This document shows, piece by piece, positions 44,546-56,400 of a DNA stretch of 64,000 bases (positions within the stretch are counted from its first letter, which is position 1; every line of letters begins with the position of its first letter). The stretch spans positions 4,040,501-4,104,500 of the forward strand of contig BSBM01000764.1 in the NCBI GenBank assembly GCA_027924585.1, given 5' to 3'. The position numbers and the translations under genes are program-made. The DNA is from Larix kaempferi. Taxonomy: Eukaryota; Streptophyta; Pinopsida; Pinales; Pinaceae. Below the pieces are notes generated by a model. It was not told where the DNA came from. It searched no databases and was given only the letters and a program-made list of their open reading frames with translations.

Positions 44546-45720
44546 AAAAGACAAGTCATTCTTCCAAAAAGCATAAAAAGGAAGAATATTAAGCATAGAA
44601 CAAACTAAAAGAGGTCATTCTATCGAGGACTGATTATGATGGGGACTGACCGTAGTACTCAATACTGTTTTATTAATTGTGATATGTGCAAACTACTAGA
44701 TGGCTTGACCAAAGCTTAAGCAACTCGTAACTGTGAGACTATAATAATTACCCCTTAATAAAAGTTACTAAGGTGAAATGAATCCATCTTCATGATAATA
44801 TGTGGCATATTACAATGATATTATTAGTAATTTCCACTTTTATAAAAAAAAAAATATTTATTATTAGTAATTGCCACTTTTATAACGAAAAAAAAAAGAA
44901 TTTATAGCCATTGCCACTTTTAATACGAAAAAAAATTATTTCACTTGGAAAATAATTATCTACAAGAAAACTATCTATCTCATGACGTAGATAAATAAAA
45001 ACCTAATTAATTCTTAACATTCTTTATGGTAAATGTGATGAGACTATCGGTATTTTAGTTTAACATTATTAAATTTTATTAACCCTTTATAGGATACCCA
45101 TTAAGGTGTTTGATTAGTTTAGATGTCGAAGTAATGTGTTTTAGTTTCAAATATTTATTTATGTTTAAACCAAAAATAATATCATAAAATTTGTCAATAA
45201 AATAACAAATTACATTAATCACATTGCTTAAACCAAAAATAATACCATAGAATTTGTAGTAGAATAACAAATTACATTAATCACATTGCTTATGTGAATA
45301 GTAAAGAAAAGTTAGTGTGAATGGCTTAAGAGATGTTACAAAATCACCCCTTCCGAAATTAATGCACCAAGCCCAAACACTCGTCATAACATTTTTTTAT
45401 ATAACAAAGTGATATGATGTAATTATTTATTTATGATATTGTGTTTTTATTTACATAGGAATATATTTCGTTTTACATTTTATTATTTGTTTATTATATA
45501 GTTTATTATATATTGTTTATTTTTTTATTGTTTTAGTGATTGTGAATTTTAGTATTAATTAAATTGATAAGTTATATATATTTTTGTTGTGTATTTTATA
45601 TATATATGTATTATTGTTTTGTTAATATATTTTAATTATTTATTTATTATATATTATTGTATCTATTGTTTATGTGTATATTATAATGTAGAAAAAGTAT
45701 TTTAATAGTCTTTTAAAATT
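44546..45720. repeat. AT-rich region with short tandem duplications
   Basis: At 44820-44940 a ~50-bp unit (TTGCCACTTTTATAACGAAAAAAA) occurs three times. At about 45165-45297 a ~68-bp unit (TTAAACCAAAAATAAT ... AATCACATTGC) is directly duplicated. The rest, to 45720, is extremely AT-rich with no gene. Confidence 0.65.
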
Positions 45721-46443
45721 TTAGAGAGAGAGAAACAGATAAGGAGAGAGAGGGGGAAGAGAGGAGATAGGGGGCTTAAGAGAAGGGAGGGATGGGAATA
45801 TAGGAGGGAGACATAGGGAGGAAGAGAAAAAGAGATAGATAAAGGGAGGGGGTAGGGAGAAAGAAGGTGTAGTAGGGAAAGGGAGAGAAATATAGAAAGA
45901 GGCATAGGGATAGGAAGAGATAGATAGAAAGGAATAAGGGAGGGGAGAGAGAAGGGGGGTTGCTGGGAGGTGACTGGGAGAGAGGGGAGGAATAGGAAAG
46001 GGACAGAGAGTTATAAAGAGGGATAGGGAGAGATATAGAAATGATATCAAAGAGAGATAGTGTGTGTAAGGGGTGGGTTAGGTAGAGGGAGAGAGAGGGG
46101 GGCATGGAGTGAAGGGTGAGGGAGAAAGGGAGAGAGGGAGAGAGGAGGGGAGGAGAAAGGGAGAGAGGAGGATAGGGAAAGGGAGAGAGATATCAAAATA
46201 TGGATGGGGAGAGGAAGATATATAAAAAGGGGGGAGAGAGGAAGGTTACAAAAAGAGAGAGGGGAGTGTATAGGGGGAGACATAGAGAGAGAGGGGGGGA
46301 GAGGGATAATGAGAGGGGAAATGGATAGAGAATGGGGGAGGGGGGAATATGGATAAAGAGAGGGGAAACAGAGATAGAGGGGGTGGTTAGGGAAAATGTC
46401 AAAGAATGGGGAAAAGAGAGAGATGGAGGAGAGAGAGAGGGTG

Positions 46444-46490
<47 letters not shown>

Positions 46491-46908
46491 GGGTAGGGGC
46501 GAGCATAGAGGAGGGGGAAACAAAGAGGAGGGAGTAGGGATAAATATAGATAAGAGAAAGAGAGAGAGGGAGAGAGAGTGGGGGTAGGGGGGAAGTAATA
46601 GAAAGAGAAATAGAGAGAGGGAGAGAGAGGGGGGCATGCAGAGGGAGGGTGAGAGGGAAAGAGAAAGGGAGAAAGGGGGGTTTAGAGAGAGGGGGGGTGA
46701 GGGAAAAGGGGATAGAGAGGGGGGTTAGGGGAAAAGGGGTAGAGAGAGAGGGGGGTTATTAGCGAATGAGAGAGTGAGAGATAAAGAGAGAAATAGAGGG
46801 AGAGAAAGAGGGGATTGGAGGGAGAGAGGGGGGTTATTTAGAGAGAGAGAGAGAGAGATGGGATAGGAAAATAAAGAGAGAGATATAGACAGAGGGATGG
46901 AAATAATA
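45721..46908. repeat. 1.2-kb polypurine (GGGA/GA) tract
   Basis: For nearly 1.2 kb the plus strand is almost entirely A and G, built of irregular GAGAGAGG, GGGAGAGA and AGAGAGGGG words with sparse T interruptions and rare C. One pure (GA)n stretch of about 35 bp is at 46450-46486. Ser/Leu/Pro-rich frames on the minus strand and Glu/Arg-rich ones on the plus strand are by-products of the composition. Confidence 0.9.
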
Positions 46909-47099
46909 ATTGCCTCATGCAAAGATAGAATTTCTTAACATATTTAGGAAAAATAGTTTCATTTTTTTCACATTCAAGTGAACATGTGTCATGAACAAAC
47001 CCACTAGATTGGAATTAAGTTCTACATGCGACGAAGCCATACCCATGTATATACATCTCTACATCTTGGAAATTGTGAGGAATTGTAAACAAACCAATG

Positions 47100-47454
47100 T
47101 CATGATATCATGTTCCACCAGGTTTTTCAAGTAGGGTTTCCTTCTTGTTTGAGTGTAACATCTTCAAGCACCTGCATATCAACATGTACCTCATGTTCCA
47201 CCATCACATGAGGTTCCTCCTTTGTAACATAAATTCTTTCATCCATTGAATGATTGTCTGATATGTAGGAGGGTGTAAAGGACATTTGCAACTTCTCTTG
47301 AAGTTGCTCAATATGCACCGTAGATTTTTGGAGTGTATTTTGGGTGGACTCCAACTCATTTGAGAGCTTGTCATTCTCTTCTGCATCTTTCAAGGTTATT
47401 CCATGATACAAACCAGCAAGCTCAATTAAATAATCTCTCAGATTGTATATTTGG
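47100..47454 (-). pseudogene. Coiled-coil ORF fragment of a minus-strand large-LTR element
   Basis: The frame is open from the PLE junction down to 47127. It includes DYLIELAGLYHGITLKDAEE and a heptad-rich run (NDKLSNELESTQNTLQKS, HIEQLQEKLQ), then an acidic/Val-rich tail. Although the minus frame continues to 47597, codons above about 47455 are the reverse complement of the PLE and should not be counted. I take it as the downstream part of the ORF at 49165-50280, separated from it by the PLE insertion. Family unknown; a gag-like structural protein is possible. Confidence 0.5.
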
Positions 47455-48489
47455 AGAACCAACCTTTTCATGGAAAAAATTGAAAGAGAAGCCCTCAACT
47501 CCTTCCCATTAAAACCATCCAGATGGAAAAGATACGTTGACGACACCAACATAATATGGAGACATGGTGAAACCGAACTTAAAATTTTTTTTAACACCTC
47601 AATAACCAGTCTGAGGAAATAAAGTTCACCATGGAAGAAGAAGAAAATGGGAGCATCCCCTTCCTAGATGTCTTAATAAATAGGAAAGAAGATGGAACAT
47701 TAGGACACAAGGTATTTAGAAAGAAGACACACACAGAAAGCTACCTACATGCAGACTCTCACCACCACCCCTCTTAGAAAATAGGAGTCCTCAACACCTT
47801 AGCCATTAGAGCAATACAAATTTCAGATGAGGAGCACCTTAAAGAGGAAAAATACCACCTCACAAACGTCTTCAAGAACATAGGTTACAACCCCGAGGAT
47901 ATCAAGAGAGTCATGGAGAAGACCAGCAAGAAGACTAGCAAAAAGACCAACACTCACACCATAGACAACAATGAACCCATTAACCTTAATACAAAAAAAT
48001 CTATCACAAGAGCGTACTTACCTTATATTCAAGGGGTCACGAACAAGATTGCTAAAATTATTAAAAAAAAGGACATCACAACCTCCTTCAAAACCTTAGA
48101 GACCATTAGACACAAAATGAGACCTATTAAAGACCCGATTGATCATAGGAAATATAGAGGTGTCTATAAGGTGTCATGTTCTTGTGAGCTATGCTACATC
48201 GGGGAAACCATATGTTCCTTCCACACTAGATTAAAAGAACACAAAGCCGACATCAGGAATGAACGAATCCGAACATCAGCATTAGCAGAACACTCTTTCA
48301 AAACCAAACACCAATTGTGCTTAGAAAACACCAAGATCCTTGCAAAAGAAGATCACTACTTTAAAAGAAAACTTAGAGAAGCCCTAGAAATAATAAAAGA
48401 TCCCAACAATCTAAACAGAGACGGGGGGGCTTGAGGTTAGTACTAGTTGGCTCCCACCACTCCTAAACCACAAAAGACGACATCAATAA
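47455..48489 (+). mobile_element. 5'-truncated Penelope-like element: RT end plus GIY-YIG endonuclease
   Basis: The fragment starts in the RT palm at NLFMEKIEREALNSF and KPSRWKRYVDDTNIIWRHG (YVDD catalytic box, about 47533-47544). It continues after a shift in a T8 run with KFTMEEEENGSIPFLDVLI, HKVFRKKTHTESYLHADSHH and a stop at 47775-47777. The frame 47913-48434 carries the GIY-YIG nuclease: GVY (residues 83-85), a CxCxxC cluster, YIG (95-97), Arg106 in HTRLKEHK, and a C-terminal Glu in REALEI. The frame ends early in a G7 run (48422-48429); the shifted frame gives a SWLPPLL tail to a stop at 48487-48489. This RT-to-GIY-YIG order is diagnostic of canonical Penelope-like elements. Confidence 0.92.
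47913..48434 (+). pseudogene. PLE GIY-YIG endonuclease region
   Basis: 173 codons stay open in the same frame as the upstream 47631-47774 block. The domain nicks DNA to prime reverse transcription in PLEs. Visible features are the RT thumb/linker (residues 1-70: Lys-rich, then AYLPYIQGVTNKIAKIIKK, a conserved PLE linker) and the catalytic GIY-YIG residues Tyr85, Tyr95, Arg106 and a Glu near 156-159. HPNNLNRD-type sequence at the end (DPNNLNRD) is the usual PLE terminus. The open frame here is better preserved than the RT part. Confidence 0.9.
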
Positions 48490-49060
48490 CCTTCATAAAC
48501 CTTAGGACTCAGTTTTAGCTTCCCTAAACACCCTAGCAATCTATACTTCTCTCGGTTTATGCTTTAGAACTCACCTAGAATATAAGCATAATTATAAGTC
48601 ATTAAACATTTTGATTATTATTTTTAATTTTTAATATTAATTTTAATATTAATATTATGATTATTGATATTGATATTAATTTGAATATTAATATGAATAT
48701 TAAACATCAATATTAATATCATTAAATTAATGACAATATATTTTAAAACCTAATATAGCCTAATACCAATAGTAGTATTAAACAATCATAACTCACTACA
48801 ATATTAAATTATTAATTATAAAAATTATAATATATAAAACTATTATAATAATGTATCCACTTTATTCTTATACTATGTAACCATATTATTTAATAAATTA
48901 ATACACACATTATTAATTAATACACACATTATATTATCTAGTTAAATACACACATTATTTAATTAAATATCATGGTAATTAAAAAACCTAATTTAAAAAC
49001 TAATTCTATAAAACCTAAAACTAAATAAATAGCTGACACTCAAACTACAACGCCATCCCT
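48490..49060. other. AT-rich stretch after the PLE, no gene seen
   Basis: The first ~100 bp may be PLE 3' untranslated sequence. 48600-49060 is almost purely A and T with many ATTAAT/AATATT words. The PLE's true right boundary cannot be placed by eye. Confidence 0.5.
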
Positions 49061-49164
49061 CTGCAAACCATATCAATACGATATGATCTCCAACTCTTCT
49101 CTAGCACACCGTCTTGATGACGAGTCTTGTTGTGGACTCGCAACGCCGATGGAAAACATGACAA

Positions 49165-50280
49165 CTATGGGTTCTCCGAATATACAATCTGAAACCAACC
49201 ACCACAGAAACCTTGCAACAGTAAATAATCTCTATCAGAAAGTAAATTCAAAAAAATACCTTTGGTGTCCAACATTTCCTTCTGGATTTTCTCCATGTCT
49301 TCAAGGGAATATTTCTCCTCCACACACCAACAAAATTTAGAAACCAATGTATGTGTGTCATGGAGAGTTTTCAAGGCCTCTTGAATATTCTTTTCATCCA
49401 TCTTCAAGGACCATTCAAGAAAATGAGTCTCTTGCAAATGAGATTCCTCATCTTCTTGCTTCTTGCTTGGACCAACTTCACGAAGCTCAAGTGGTGATGG
49501 GGAAGTTGATCTTGGTTCTTCTTCAACTGCTATAAGGTCTTCATTTTCATGATTAATGGAAGTTTGTCTTGCAACAACAATTTCAAAAGTGATCTCTATG
49601 TAACCAACATAGATTTGTGAGCACCCATCAGCAAGTACTCCTTCATAGTTCATGCATCCATAAGTAGATGCTCTTTGATTCATGTCCAAGGTAGAATGTG
49701 TCTCGAAATGATCTTAAATATTTTCAATGGAGTCTTCCTCATGCTCATGTGATGTCTCTTCATATTTTTCAGAGTCACTTGGGAGTGACTTTCGACCCTC
49801 TTCATGTAATGCTTCTTTTGATTTACATATTTCAGAACTAGGTGGCTCATGGGTCTCCTCCTTTTCACTCAAACATATATGATTTATCTCCAAGGTATTT
49901 TGCAAGAAGGGAATAAAACATTCTTCACTAACTCCACATATTCAGTTTTGGGCCTATTTTCAAATACCCAATCAACAAATTATTCAAAAGGAATGTACTT
50001 TTGTATATCTCCCTTCAAAGCAAGATATGTTTGATATTGTTGAGGCAAGGTTTTACATGTTGCTCTCAATATTTGTAATAAATCCATAGAATTATCCTTT
50101 GTTAGTGTGACACACTTATCTTCATCAGATTCAAGGTCATAAGAATAACTTTCATTCCTTATGAAATTGTAATAAGTGATGCATGATGGCACCTCTTCCT
50201 CATACCATTCACATTCTTCTTCATATTTCTCATAAGCATTGTACTCATAGGATTCATCATAATAGTAATACATGGATGGA
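49165..50280 (-). pseudogene. ORF of unknown family just inside a large 5' LTR
   Basis: This is the first coding region after the primer-binding site of the element whose 5' LTR is at 50340-52641. Frame 50273-49980 (Tyr/Glu-rich start, then DKCVTLTKDNSMDLLQILRA) passes by a frameshift near 49930 into a frame open from 49905 to 49165 with one stop (49714-49716). The product is acidic and helical, with QEALKTLHDTHTLVSKF and EDMEKIQKEMLD. No zinc knuckle, protease or RT motif is visible. The location suggests a Gag-like protein of an element lacking pol; this is inference. Confidence 0.55.
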
Positions 50281-50326
50281 AATTATTCTTAAATGTATGA
50301 TATTAATGCACAAGTGCAAGGACCAT

Positions 50327-50338
50327 GCTCTGATACCA
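50327..50338 (-). promoter_or_regulatory. Primer-binding site (initiator tRNA-Met) of the large-LTR element
   Basis: Minus-strand TGGTATCAGAGC one base from the LTR edge at 50340. Confidence 0.88.
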
Positions 50339-50339
50339 C

Positions 50340-52641
50340 TGTAATGTTCCCAATTTGGCCAATTTTCGAACCTTGGACTAGTGAAGCTCCAAACTGTCCC
50401 CAAATGATCCCAAATGGTGTCGAATTATGTCTAGAGTGGATTTATGTGTATTAGGACACCATAATAAATATATTATATTCTTGGACACCTTCTAATTAAT
50501 TTATCAACTTTCATTTACAATTAGAGAATGAAAGGAGAAATTACTAGGAAAATCGATGTCGAAAACGCCAAGGGTAGATGGATCCAAAAGAATCCTAAAG
50601 AATTCGAATTGGAACTGAGAGTGTTTTAAGGATATTATGACATAAAAATGAAACTAATGGGTTCTTAGACACTATCAAAATACTTCTGCAACATTCATTT
50701 AAGTTCAGGATTAAATAGGGAAATTTGCTAGTAAATTCGAGGTCCAAATCCCCCCAAGGTAGAGGTCACTAATGGCTTCCCAAATGAAGTACAAACCTCC
50801 CAAGTTTCAAAATAGAGACATATATGACTTATATTAGTTCAATTGGAAGCCAAGTGCAGCATTAATAAGTTCCTAAAGGCTACTGAAACTCCCATAAATC
50901 ATATATTGGTAAACATGTATTAACATAGGGGGAAATGAGAGAAAAACTCTATAAATTGCTATGAAATTTGTGAGAAATGTTACAAGGACTTGCATAAGGT
51001 GTATGAAAATTATTCACTATATTAATGTCTCTCCAAAAAACAATAAAATCATAGATATTTACTGATACAAGTCGATACCAAACAACTTCAAGATCTCTCA
51101 ACAAGATATATGGGAAAATGGCTCAAATTTCTTCCTTGAATGTAAATATCACTTGAAATACATAAGGTTTCGAGACCTGTCTCTCATGATATCATTATTA
51201 CAGAGATATATAGAATCTAACATGTCCATGAATTAAAAATATCAATCCTTCACTAACTATGTGCAACAACAAGTGCGCTATGCAACAACTATGGGGGGGA
51301 ATGACACCATTCGTACATAGTTTGGCATTTTTTACATGGTTTTACTTGGATATTTGACCTGAGGTTCATATGAGCATAAAATACATAGTTCATAAAACAT
51401 ATTATAAATAAATGGGTCCCCTTGGACTTCCACAAATAGATCAGCATCTCGCCATGTGTGCCCTTCCTCCAAGAGCAAGAATATAGAGAGAAAAGTGAGA
51501 GAGATGTGGGAACAAGTTGAAGGAAAAATGGTCATGAGAATCCCTGTAGATTCAAATTGCAACAAATGAATCCATTTTAGATCCAAATGAAAGGTCTGAA
51601 TGGCCTCTCGAATTTCCAATTAGGATGGGAAAATTTCACCCTCGAAATTGGTACTAAGGAAAGTAGAGTAAACACTCCAGTAGCATGGACAAGCTATGCT
51701 CTCCAATTTGCAAAATGATAAATGATAAAAATATCCTCTCCTTATTTGTTCTCATATTTTATAAACTTTCCAAGTCCTCCATGGTTAGAATTCCTTCCAA
51801 AGTCCTCATTCCAACTCAAGTTGGGAAGAGATTCCAATGTGTGCCACTTGTCCAACAATTCCTAGTCTCCATCTTCCCTCAATCTAAATGGAGAAGCTTC
51901 TTGGCTTCCATAACTCCCTTTTGCACCCTATTGGAGGTTATTTTTAGCTTTGACATGTCATATATGTCTTATGTCAGCAATCATGTCTGAAATTTTTCAT
52001 AAGTGTCATAGAATATTCATCATTGTTGTCATAGGAGTTAGGGAATCTAACTCCAAGTGTCACAATTCTTCTAAGATGCCTCTTCCTCCTCGATGGGAGT
52101 TTCTCTTCCACTCCAATTCAACCTTACATGATTCATGCCACAAATAATACCTCTTCAAATTCCCCAAGTATGTTACCCTTCATCTTGAACTCAAATTGGT
52201 GAGAGAATAATGCCAAGTGTAGTGGGGAATCCTACCACATGTGGGTCCCACAACCTCTTATGTGCCCTCATGATCCCATGCCACCTTATTTTATTTTTAT
52301 TATTATTTGTTTGACCCATTTAATGTTAATTTGTAGTTCTAAGGTCATTTTGGGTCTTGTAGCTCCCTTATTCCAACTTTTAATGCTTCCACCCCCAACC
52401 TAGGGAACTAGTAATTTTCCTCCCTGATACTTTCATTTGGATGGGTATATTACAACTTTGAATTGAGAATTTCTCTTAATGTGACCCACCTTGTCAATTT
52501 GGATATAATTTTACATTATTACTAAATTGGACAATATTCTTGGCAATTATTTGACCCTTAGCACCAATTTGACAAACTATCATGAGTATGGCCAAGTGGC
52601 TTAGGCCATTGTGACCCAATGCAAAATTTGGGGACATGACA
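50340..52641 (-). repeat. 2.3-kb 5' LTR, TGTAATGTTCCC...GGGGACATGACA
   Basis: The ends are imperfect inverted repeats (TGTAATGTTCCC against GGGGACATGACA) and match the terminal signature of the LTRs at 28229, 54074 and 60954. The adjoining primer site fixes it as the 5' LTR of a minus-strand element. On its right it abuts a Gypsy gag frame at 52642, so it inserted into that older element. The matching 3' LTR is not recognised in the window, and no target duplication could be confirmed. There is no coding capacity inside. Confidence 0.78.
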
Positions 52642-52649
52642 CTTTTGGT

Positions 52650-53805
52650 GTCTTTTCTACTGCTATAGCTGGCTTGAATTCTCTTCTTGCTTACTAGTCC
52701 CATGGAAAGGTTCTAGGATAATTTATGAATGGTGGTTTGAATCCACTTTTATTTTGTTCAATCCTTCCCTTGGGATTACCTTTCCATGTTGGCTGCATCT
52801 CTGATTTACCTTTACCTTGCTCATAGCAATGTTCTCCCATTCTAATGGCTTTGCCGCTTCGTCCAAGCTTGGTGGATTTACAAAATCTATCCTATCTCTG
52901 TAATTTTGTGGTAGACTACCAAGGAAACATTGTATTTTCACTCTTTCATCCTTGATGTAGTCTACATACCTCAGCAACTCCAAAAACTTGTGGACATGCC
53001 CATCCATGGTATTATACCATAATCTAAATTCATTGAACTCTTTTATTTTATTATCATAATACCTAGCTGATAGGTATTTCTCTTGGAAGTATCTTTTGAA
53101 CCTTTCCCTGTTGATTCTTCTTTCACTAATTCCTTTCACTTGCATGAGGTGTTCCCACCAAATTGAAGCTCTTCCACTAAGGTTACAGATGGAAACCCTA
53201 GCCTTTTCATTCTATGAATACTCATGCATTCTGAATTACTTTTTAATTCCAAGAAGCCATTCCTTTGATTCTTGTCCTTCTTTTCTTTCACCATTAAAAG
53301 TGGGAGGCCTTGCCTTCCTAAATTCACCCCGTGGAATACCTATGTGCCTCTTTCTGCTCTTACTCCTACTGGAAGTATGTCTTGGGCTTCCTTGGGAACC
53401 CTGGGATTCATCTGACCTGCTGGAGGAAAGCCTAGGTGAGGGTGTTTTGTGCCTTATGCTCATAGAACTCCTTTTAGGGCTTGGATTTCTTCTCTTAGAA
53501 AGACGCCTAGACTGACTTCCTGCATTTATATCCTCTCGGACTTCGTTTCTTGGGTTAGACCCACCATTTATTCTCTGATGCATGTATGTGAGGCTCTGCA
53601 ATATCACCGCATTGAGTTGGTATAGGTCTTCTTGCAGATTCATCATCTGCTCGTTGAAGCTTACCATGGTCTCGACCAAGTTTGGGGGCGTTACTTCTGC
53701 CCTTCTTCCATCAGACTCAACCTATGTATGTGCTTCTTGCATGTTCTCAACCAGCACAGCTTCCTCTGGCTCAAATGGATCATGTGCATCGTTGAAGGTG
53801 ACCAT
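52650..53805 (-). pseudogene. Gypsy gag fragment
   Basis: One frame from ATG 53805 (MVTFNDAHDPFEPEE) runs to the LTR insertion at 52642 with a few stops (near 53730, 53236-53238 and in 53150-53235). Order: acidic N-terminus, a heptad-like stretch (EQMMNLQEDLYQLNAVILQS), a Ser/Arg-rich low-complexity region (SPRHTSSRSKSRKRH), then the capsid domain with ARPPTFNGERKEGQESKEWL, FKRYFQEKYLSARYYDNKIKEF, and FLGSLPQNYRDRIDF. This is a typical chromovirus-like plant Gypsy Gag. Its 5' LTR is the partial LTR at 54074. Confidence 0.85.
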
Positions 53806-54073
53806 TCTCCTGCCTTTCTGTGTGCTTCCCTGCTGTACGTTTCAAGGATTAACTACTGCAACCAATGTGCAAAATAGAAGCATCTATTAGGAATTACAAG
53901 CATGCAATTAAAATTGAACATGTCCATTAAAACCTGGAACTATTCATTTGGTCAATCAATTAGTCAAATAAGTTCATCAAAACCATGCCATGGGTGCAGT
54001 TCTTGACCAAAATTTCATGCACGGTTCGTCCCTAACAACTCCCAGTGTTGCAACTGAATCTCTAATACAACTT
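53806..54073 (-). other. 5' leader and degenerate primer-binding site of the Gypsy fragment
   Basis: Minus-strand TTGTATTAGAGATTCAGTTG (54070-54051), a few bases from the LTR edge, looks like a decayed TTGGTATCAGAGC site. It fits the gag order to its left. Otherwise there is no feature. Confidence 0.5.
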
Positions 54074-55125
54074 TGTCACGTCCCCACACCTCTTAGGTGA
54101 CCTCGAGAGGTCGTGGGAGACCCTCTGATTCATTTTTTTTGTTCAAATTCCACCAATTCCACACACACCCACAATGGGCTCGAGTCTGCAATCCCCTGTT
54201 GCACTCAGCAACCCGCCTTTCCGAGTTCTGCAGTTCGCATGCGGGACTTGGAAATCGGATTTCTAAAACCCATTCAAAATCAAATTCGCGCTTCCGACTT
54301 CCACAATCCACATGCGGAATTCGGAAGTCGGAAACCAATTTTGGCCTCGAAATTTTGTCCTTCTGACTTTCGCAGTTATGCAATCCGCATGCCGAACTCG
54401 GAAGTCGGGTTCCAGTTTTCTATCCCAAAATTTACCTCCCGCAACCCGCATCCCGCATTCCGCATTGTGGATGAGGAAATTTGGAGTTCCATATTCTATT
54501 CCCAAGAGATTTTACCTCCGGCAATCTGCATTCCACATTCTGCATTGTAGATGAAGAAATGCGGTTTTCCATACACCCCAATGGATGATTCCCGACCTCT
54601 GCAATCCATGATCCACATTGCGGATGTGGAAAGGACCTTGCGGATGCAGAAGGGTTAGGACCAAAAACCCTTGCTCCAATAAGCTTTCCAAGGAAAAATT
54701 CTAAGGGGCATAACTTCCTCCTCCTTGGTCCAAATGGGACAAGGTTGGTACCATTGGAAAGCTCTTAAAGATCTCTATCCAATGGTGCAACCCCAACCCT
54801 ACTAATTTTCCAACTAAAGTTTTTTGTATAACCCCACCTATGTACCTTTATTCTTCTTCCAGTGGGTTCTTCCTCCTTCCTGCCATGAATTATCCATTAA
54901 CCTAACCAAAGAGGGGCTCTGAAACACATCAGGAGTTGTCCCCTTTCATCCCCAAGTCCAGGTGAGGTCAAGCCATCCCTTTGAATGGTGCATGCAATGC
55001 ATAATGAACATATATAATTGACTAAAATAGTTAATAATATCAACAACCTGCAGGGGTTAGCTATGCACATCATTCATGTAAACAATGAAGTCTTTCATCA
55101 TGCATTAAATTTTATATTCAAGCTT
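54074..55125 (-). repeat. Partial 5' LTR, TGTAACATCCC family, cut at 55125
   Basis: It begins TGTCACGTCCCC and is alignable with the first ~950 bp of the 2.5-kb LTR at 28229, for example GTCCAAATGGGACAAGGTTG and CATCATTCATGTAAACAATGAAG in both. Homology stops near 55125, where coding sequence of a different Gypsy element begins. Positions 54190-54600 hold four ~100-115-bp units rich in CGGAAGTCGG, ATGCGGAA and CCGCATTCCGC palindromes. Confidence 0.85.
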
Positions 55126-55127
55126 AT

Positions 55128-56400
55128 AAGATTGGATTAGAGGATTTGGGATAGATGAAGTCCATTATAATGGAAGAGAACAAGGGTTATATGCCACTAA
55201 ATAGTTGACATCAAGTAGATCAGGTGTTGATTGGATGGCCTCATAATCGGCCTCGGAGGGGCTAAGAGGAATCATATCTCCAATCAAATCCAGATGATGT
55301 GGATTGGGAACAATCCATTGGTCGGTCGAGTGGGAATATGATGGGATCATAGACGAGATCATGTTCACCGTGGAAACATGGTTTGGGGGATGTGGTGTTG
55401 GAAATATGCCCATCAAAGATGGGTCTTTGAGTAGTCCTACCTCCACACTCTCATATATCTGCGAAGAGTGGCCCAATAGAGGGAGAGTATCCACGGAACG
55501 AGTAGTGCTTTTCGGTGTACATAAATCCAACTGGTCGATCGTGACAATTCAGCCCTGGTGGGGAAATTGCACAATGCAGAAGACAGAGGATGCGGCTACA
55601 GTCATGGCATAGAACCAATTTCGAACAAGTAATAAACTATAATCCAATGGGGTGGAAACTACTTCCATGTTAATGGAAATAGTATTCCCTCCCAACTCTG
55701 AAGCTAAGTATTGTAACAGCCCATGAGGTTGGAATCCACGTACATCGAATGCTTTCAGTGTGGTGGGAGAATGGTTCAACTCGGGAGAGCCACTAGCTCG
55801 CCAAAAAAATAGCGACATAATGGAATTCGAGGCTCCTTCATCCAAGATGGTACGATGGGTACTTTTCCCAGAGATGTTAGTAAAAATTTGAAACGCTAGT
55901 TGTTCTGAAAGCCTCAGCTTGAAGTACTCTAGTTTGAACATGATGGTGTTGGAGGAATCAAGGTCTATAGCTCCTATAGTGGATAGTAAAGTATTACGTT
56001 GATTTGGGTATTTTTTCAAGACTTCGAGCATCGACATAGCACAGGGGGCTTGGGATATATCTTTTACAATGTTGTAGCTTTGAGCGGCCTGGGCGTTTGG
56101 ATTGAAAATGAATTTTTGAATGGTGCTCTTTGGAGGAAGCAATATTGTATCTAGTAAAGGCTTATCAATGTTTAGAGGACCTTGAGAAGAAGGAGTATCA
56201 GATGTATATGTGCAATATTTTTCAGCATTAGCTCCGTTGGATTTCTTATTTGGGAAAGAGTCATATGTGCGTGATCGGGTAGATAATTTGATTGTTTTGC
56301 TTTGCATTATGAGAACATGGGTGGTTGTGGATGGTTCTCCTTGAGAAGGAGGTGATGGTTGTGTGATCATTTGCTATTTTTGTGTGTGGAAGGGATCGAT
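55128..56400 (-). pseudogene. Gypsy aspartic protease region, RT side deleted
   Basis: A frame of 273 codons (56370-55549) ends the pre-protease linker and holds the retropepsin. The active site is TILDEGASNSIM (D-E-G in place of D-S/T-G, a known variant in some plant Gypsy groups). The flap side has HGLLQYLASELGG, and the LLVRNWFYAMTVAASSVF block closes the domain. After a stop, 55530-55165 continues with TVNMISSMIPS. The frame then runs into the truncated LTR at 55125, so RT, RNase H and integrase are missing. Confidence 0.88.

Noticed and set aside
45702-46922. Several long Ser/Leu/Pro-rich and Glu/Arg-rich frames
   Set aside because: They arise from the polypurine tract, where stop codons are rare in some frames on either strand; there is no motif, and overlapping frames are equally open.
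47455-47597. N-terminal part of the minus-strand frame ending at 47127
   Set aside because: This portion is the reverse complement of the PLE RT (RYVDDT box), so only the part below about 47455 can belong to the minus-strand element.
54093-54554. Overlapping frames on both strands across the second palindromic array
   Set aside because: Same reasoning as for the related LTR: repeat-driven openness in an LTR fragment.
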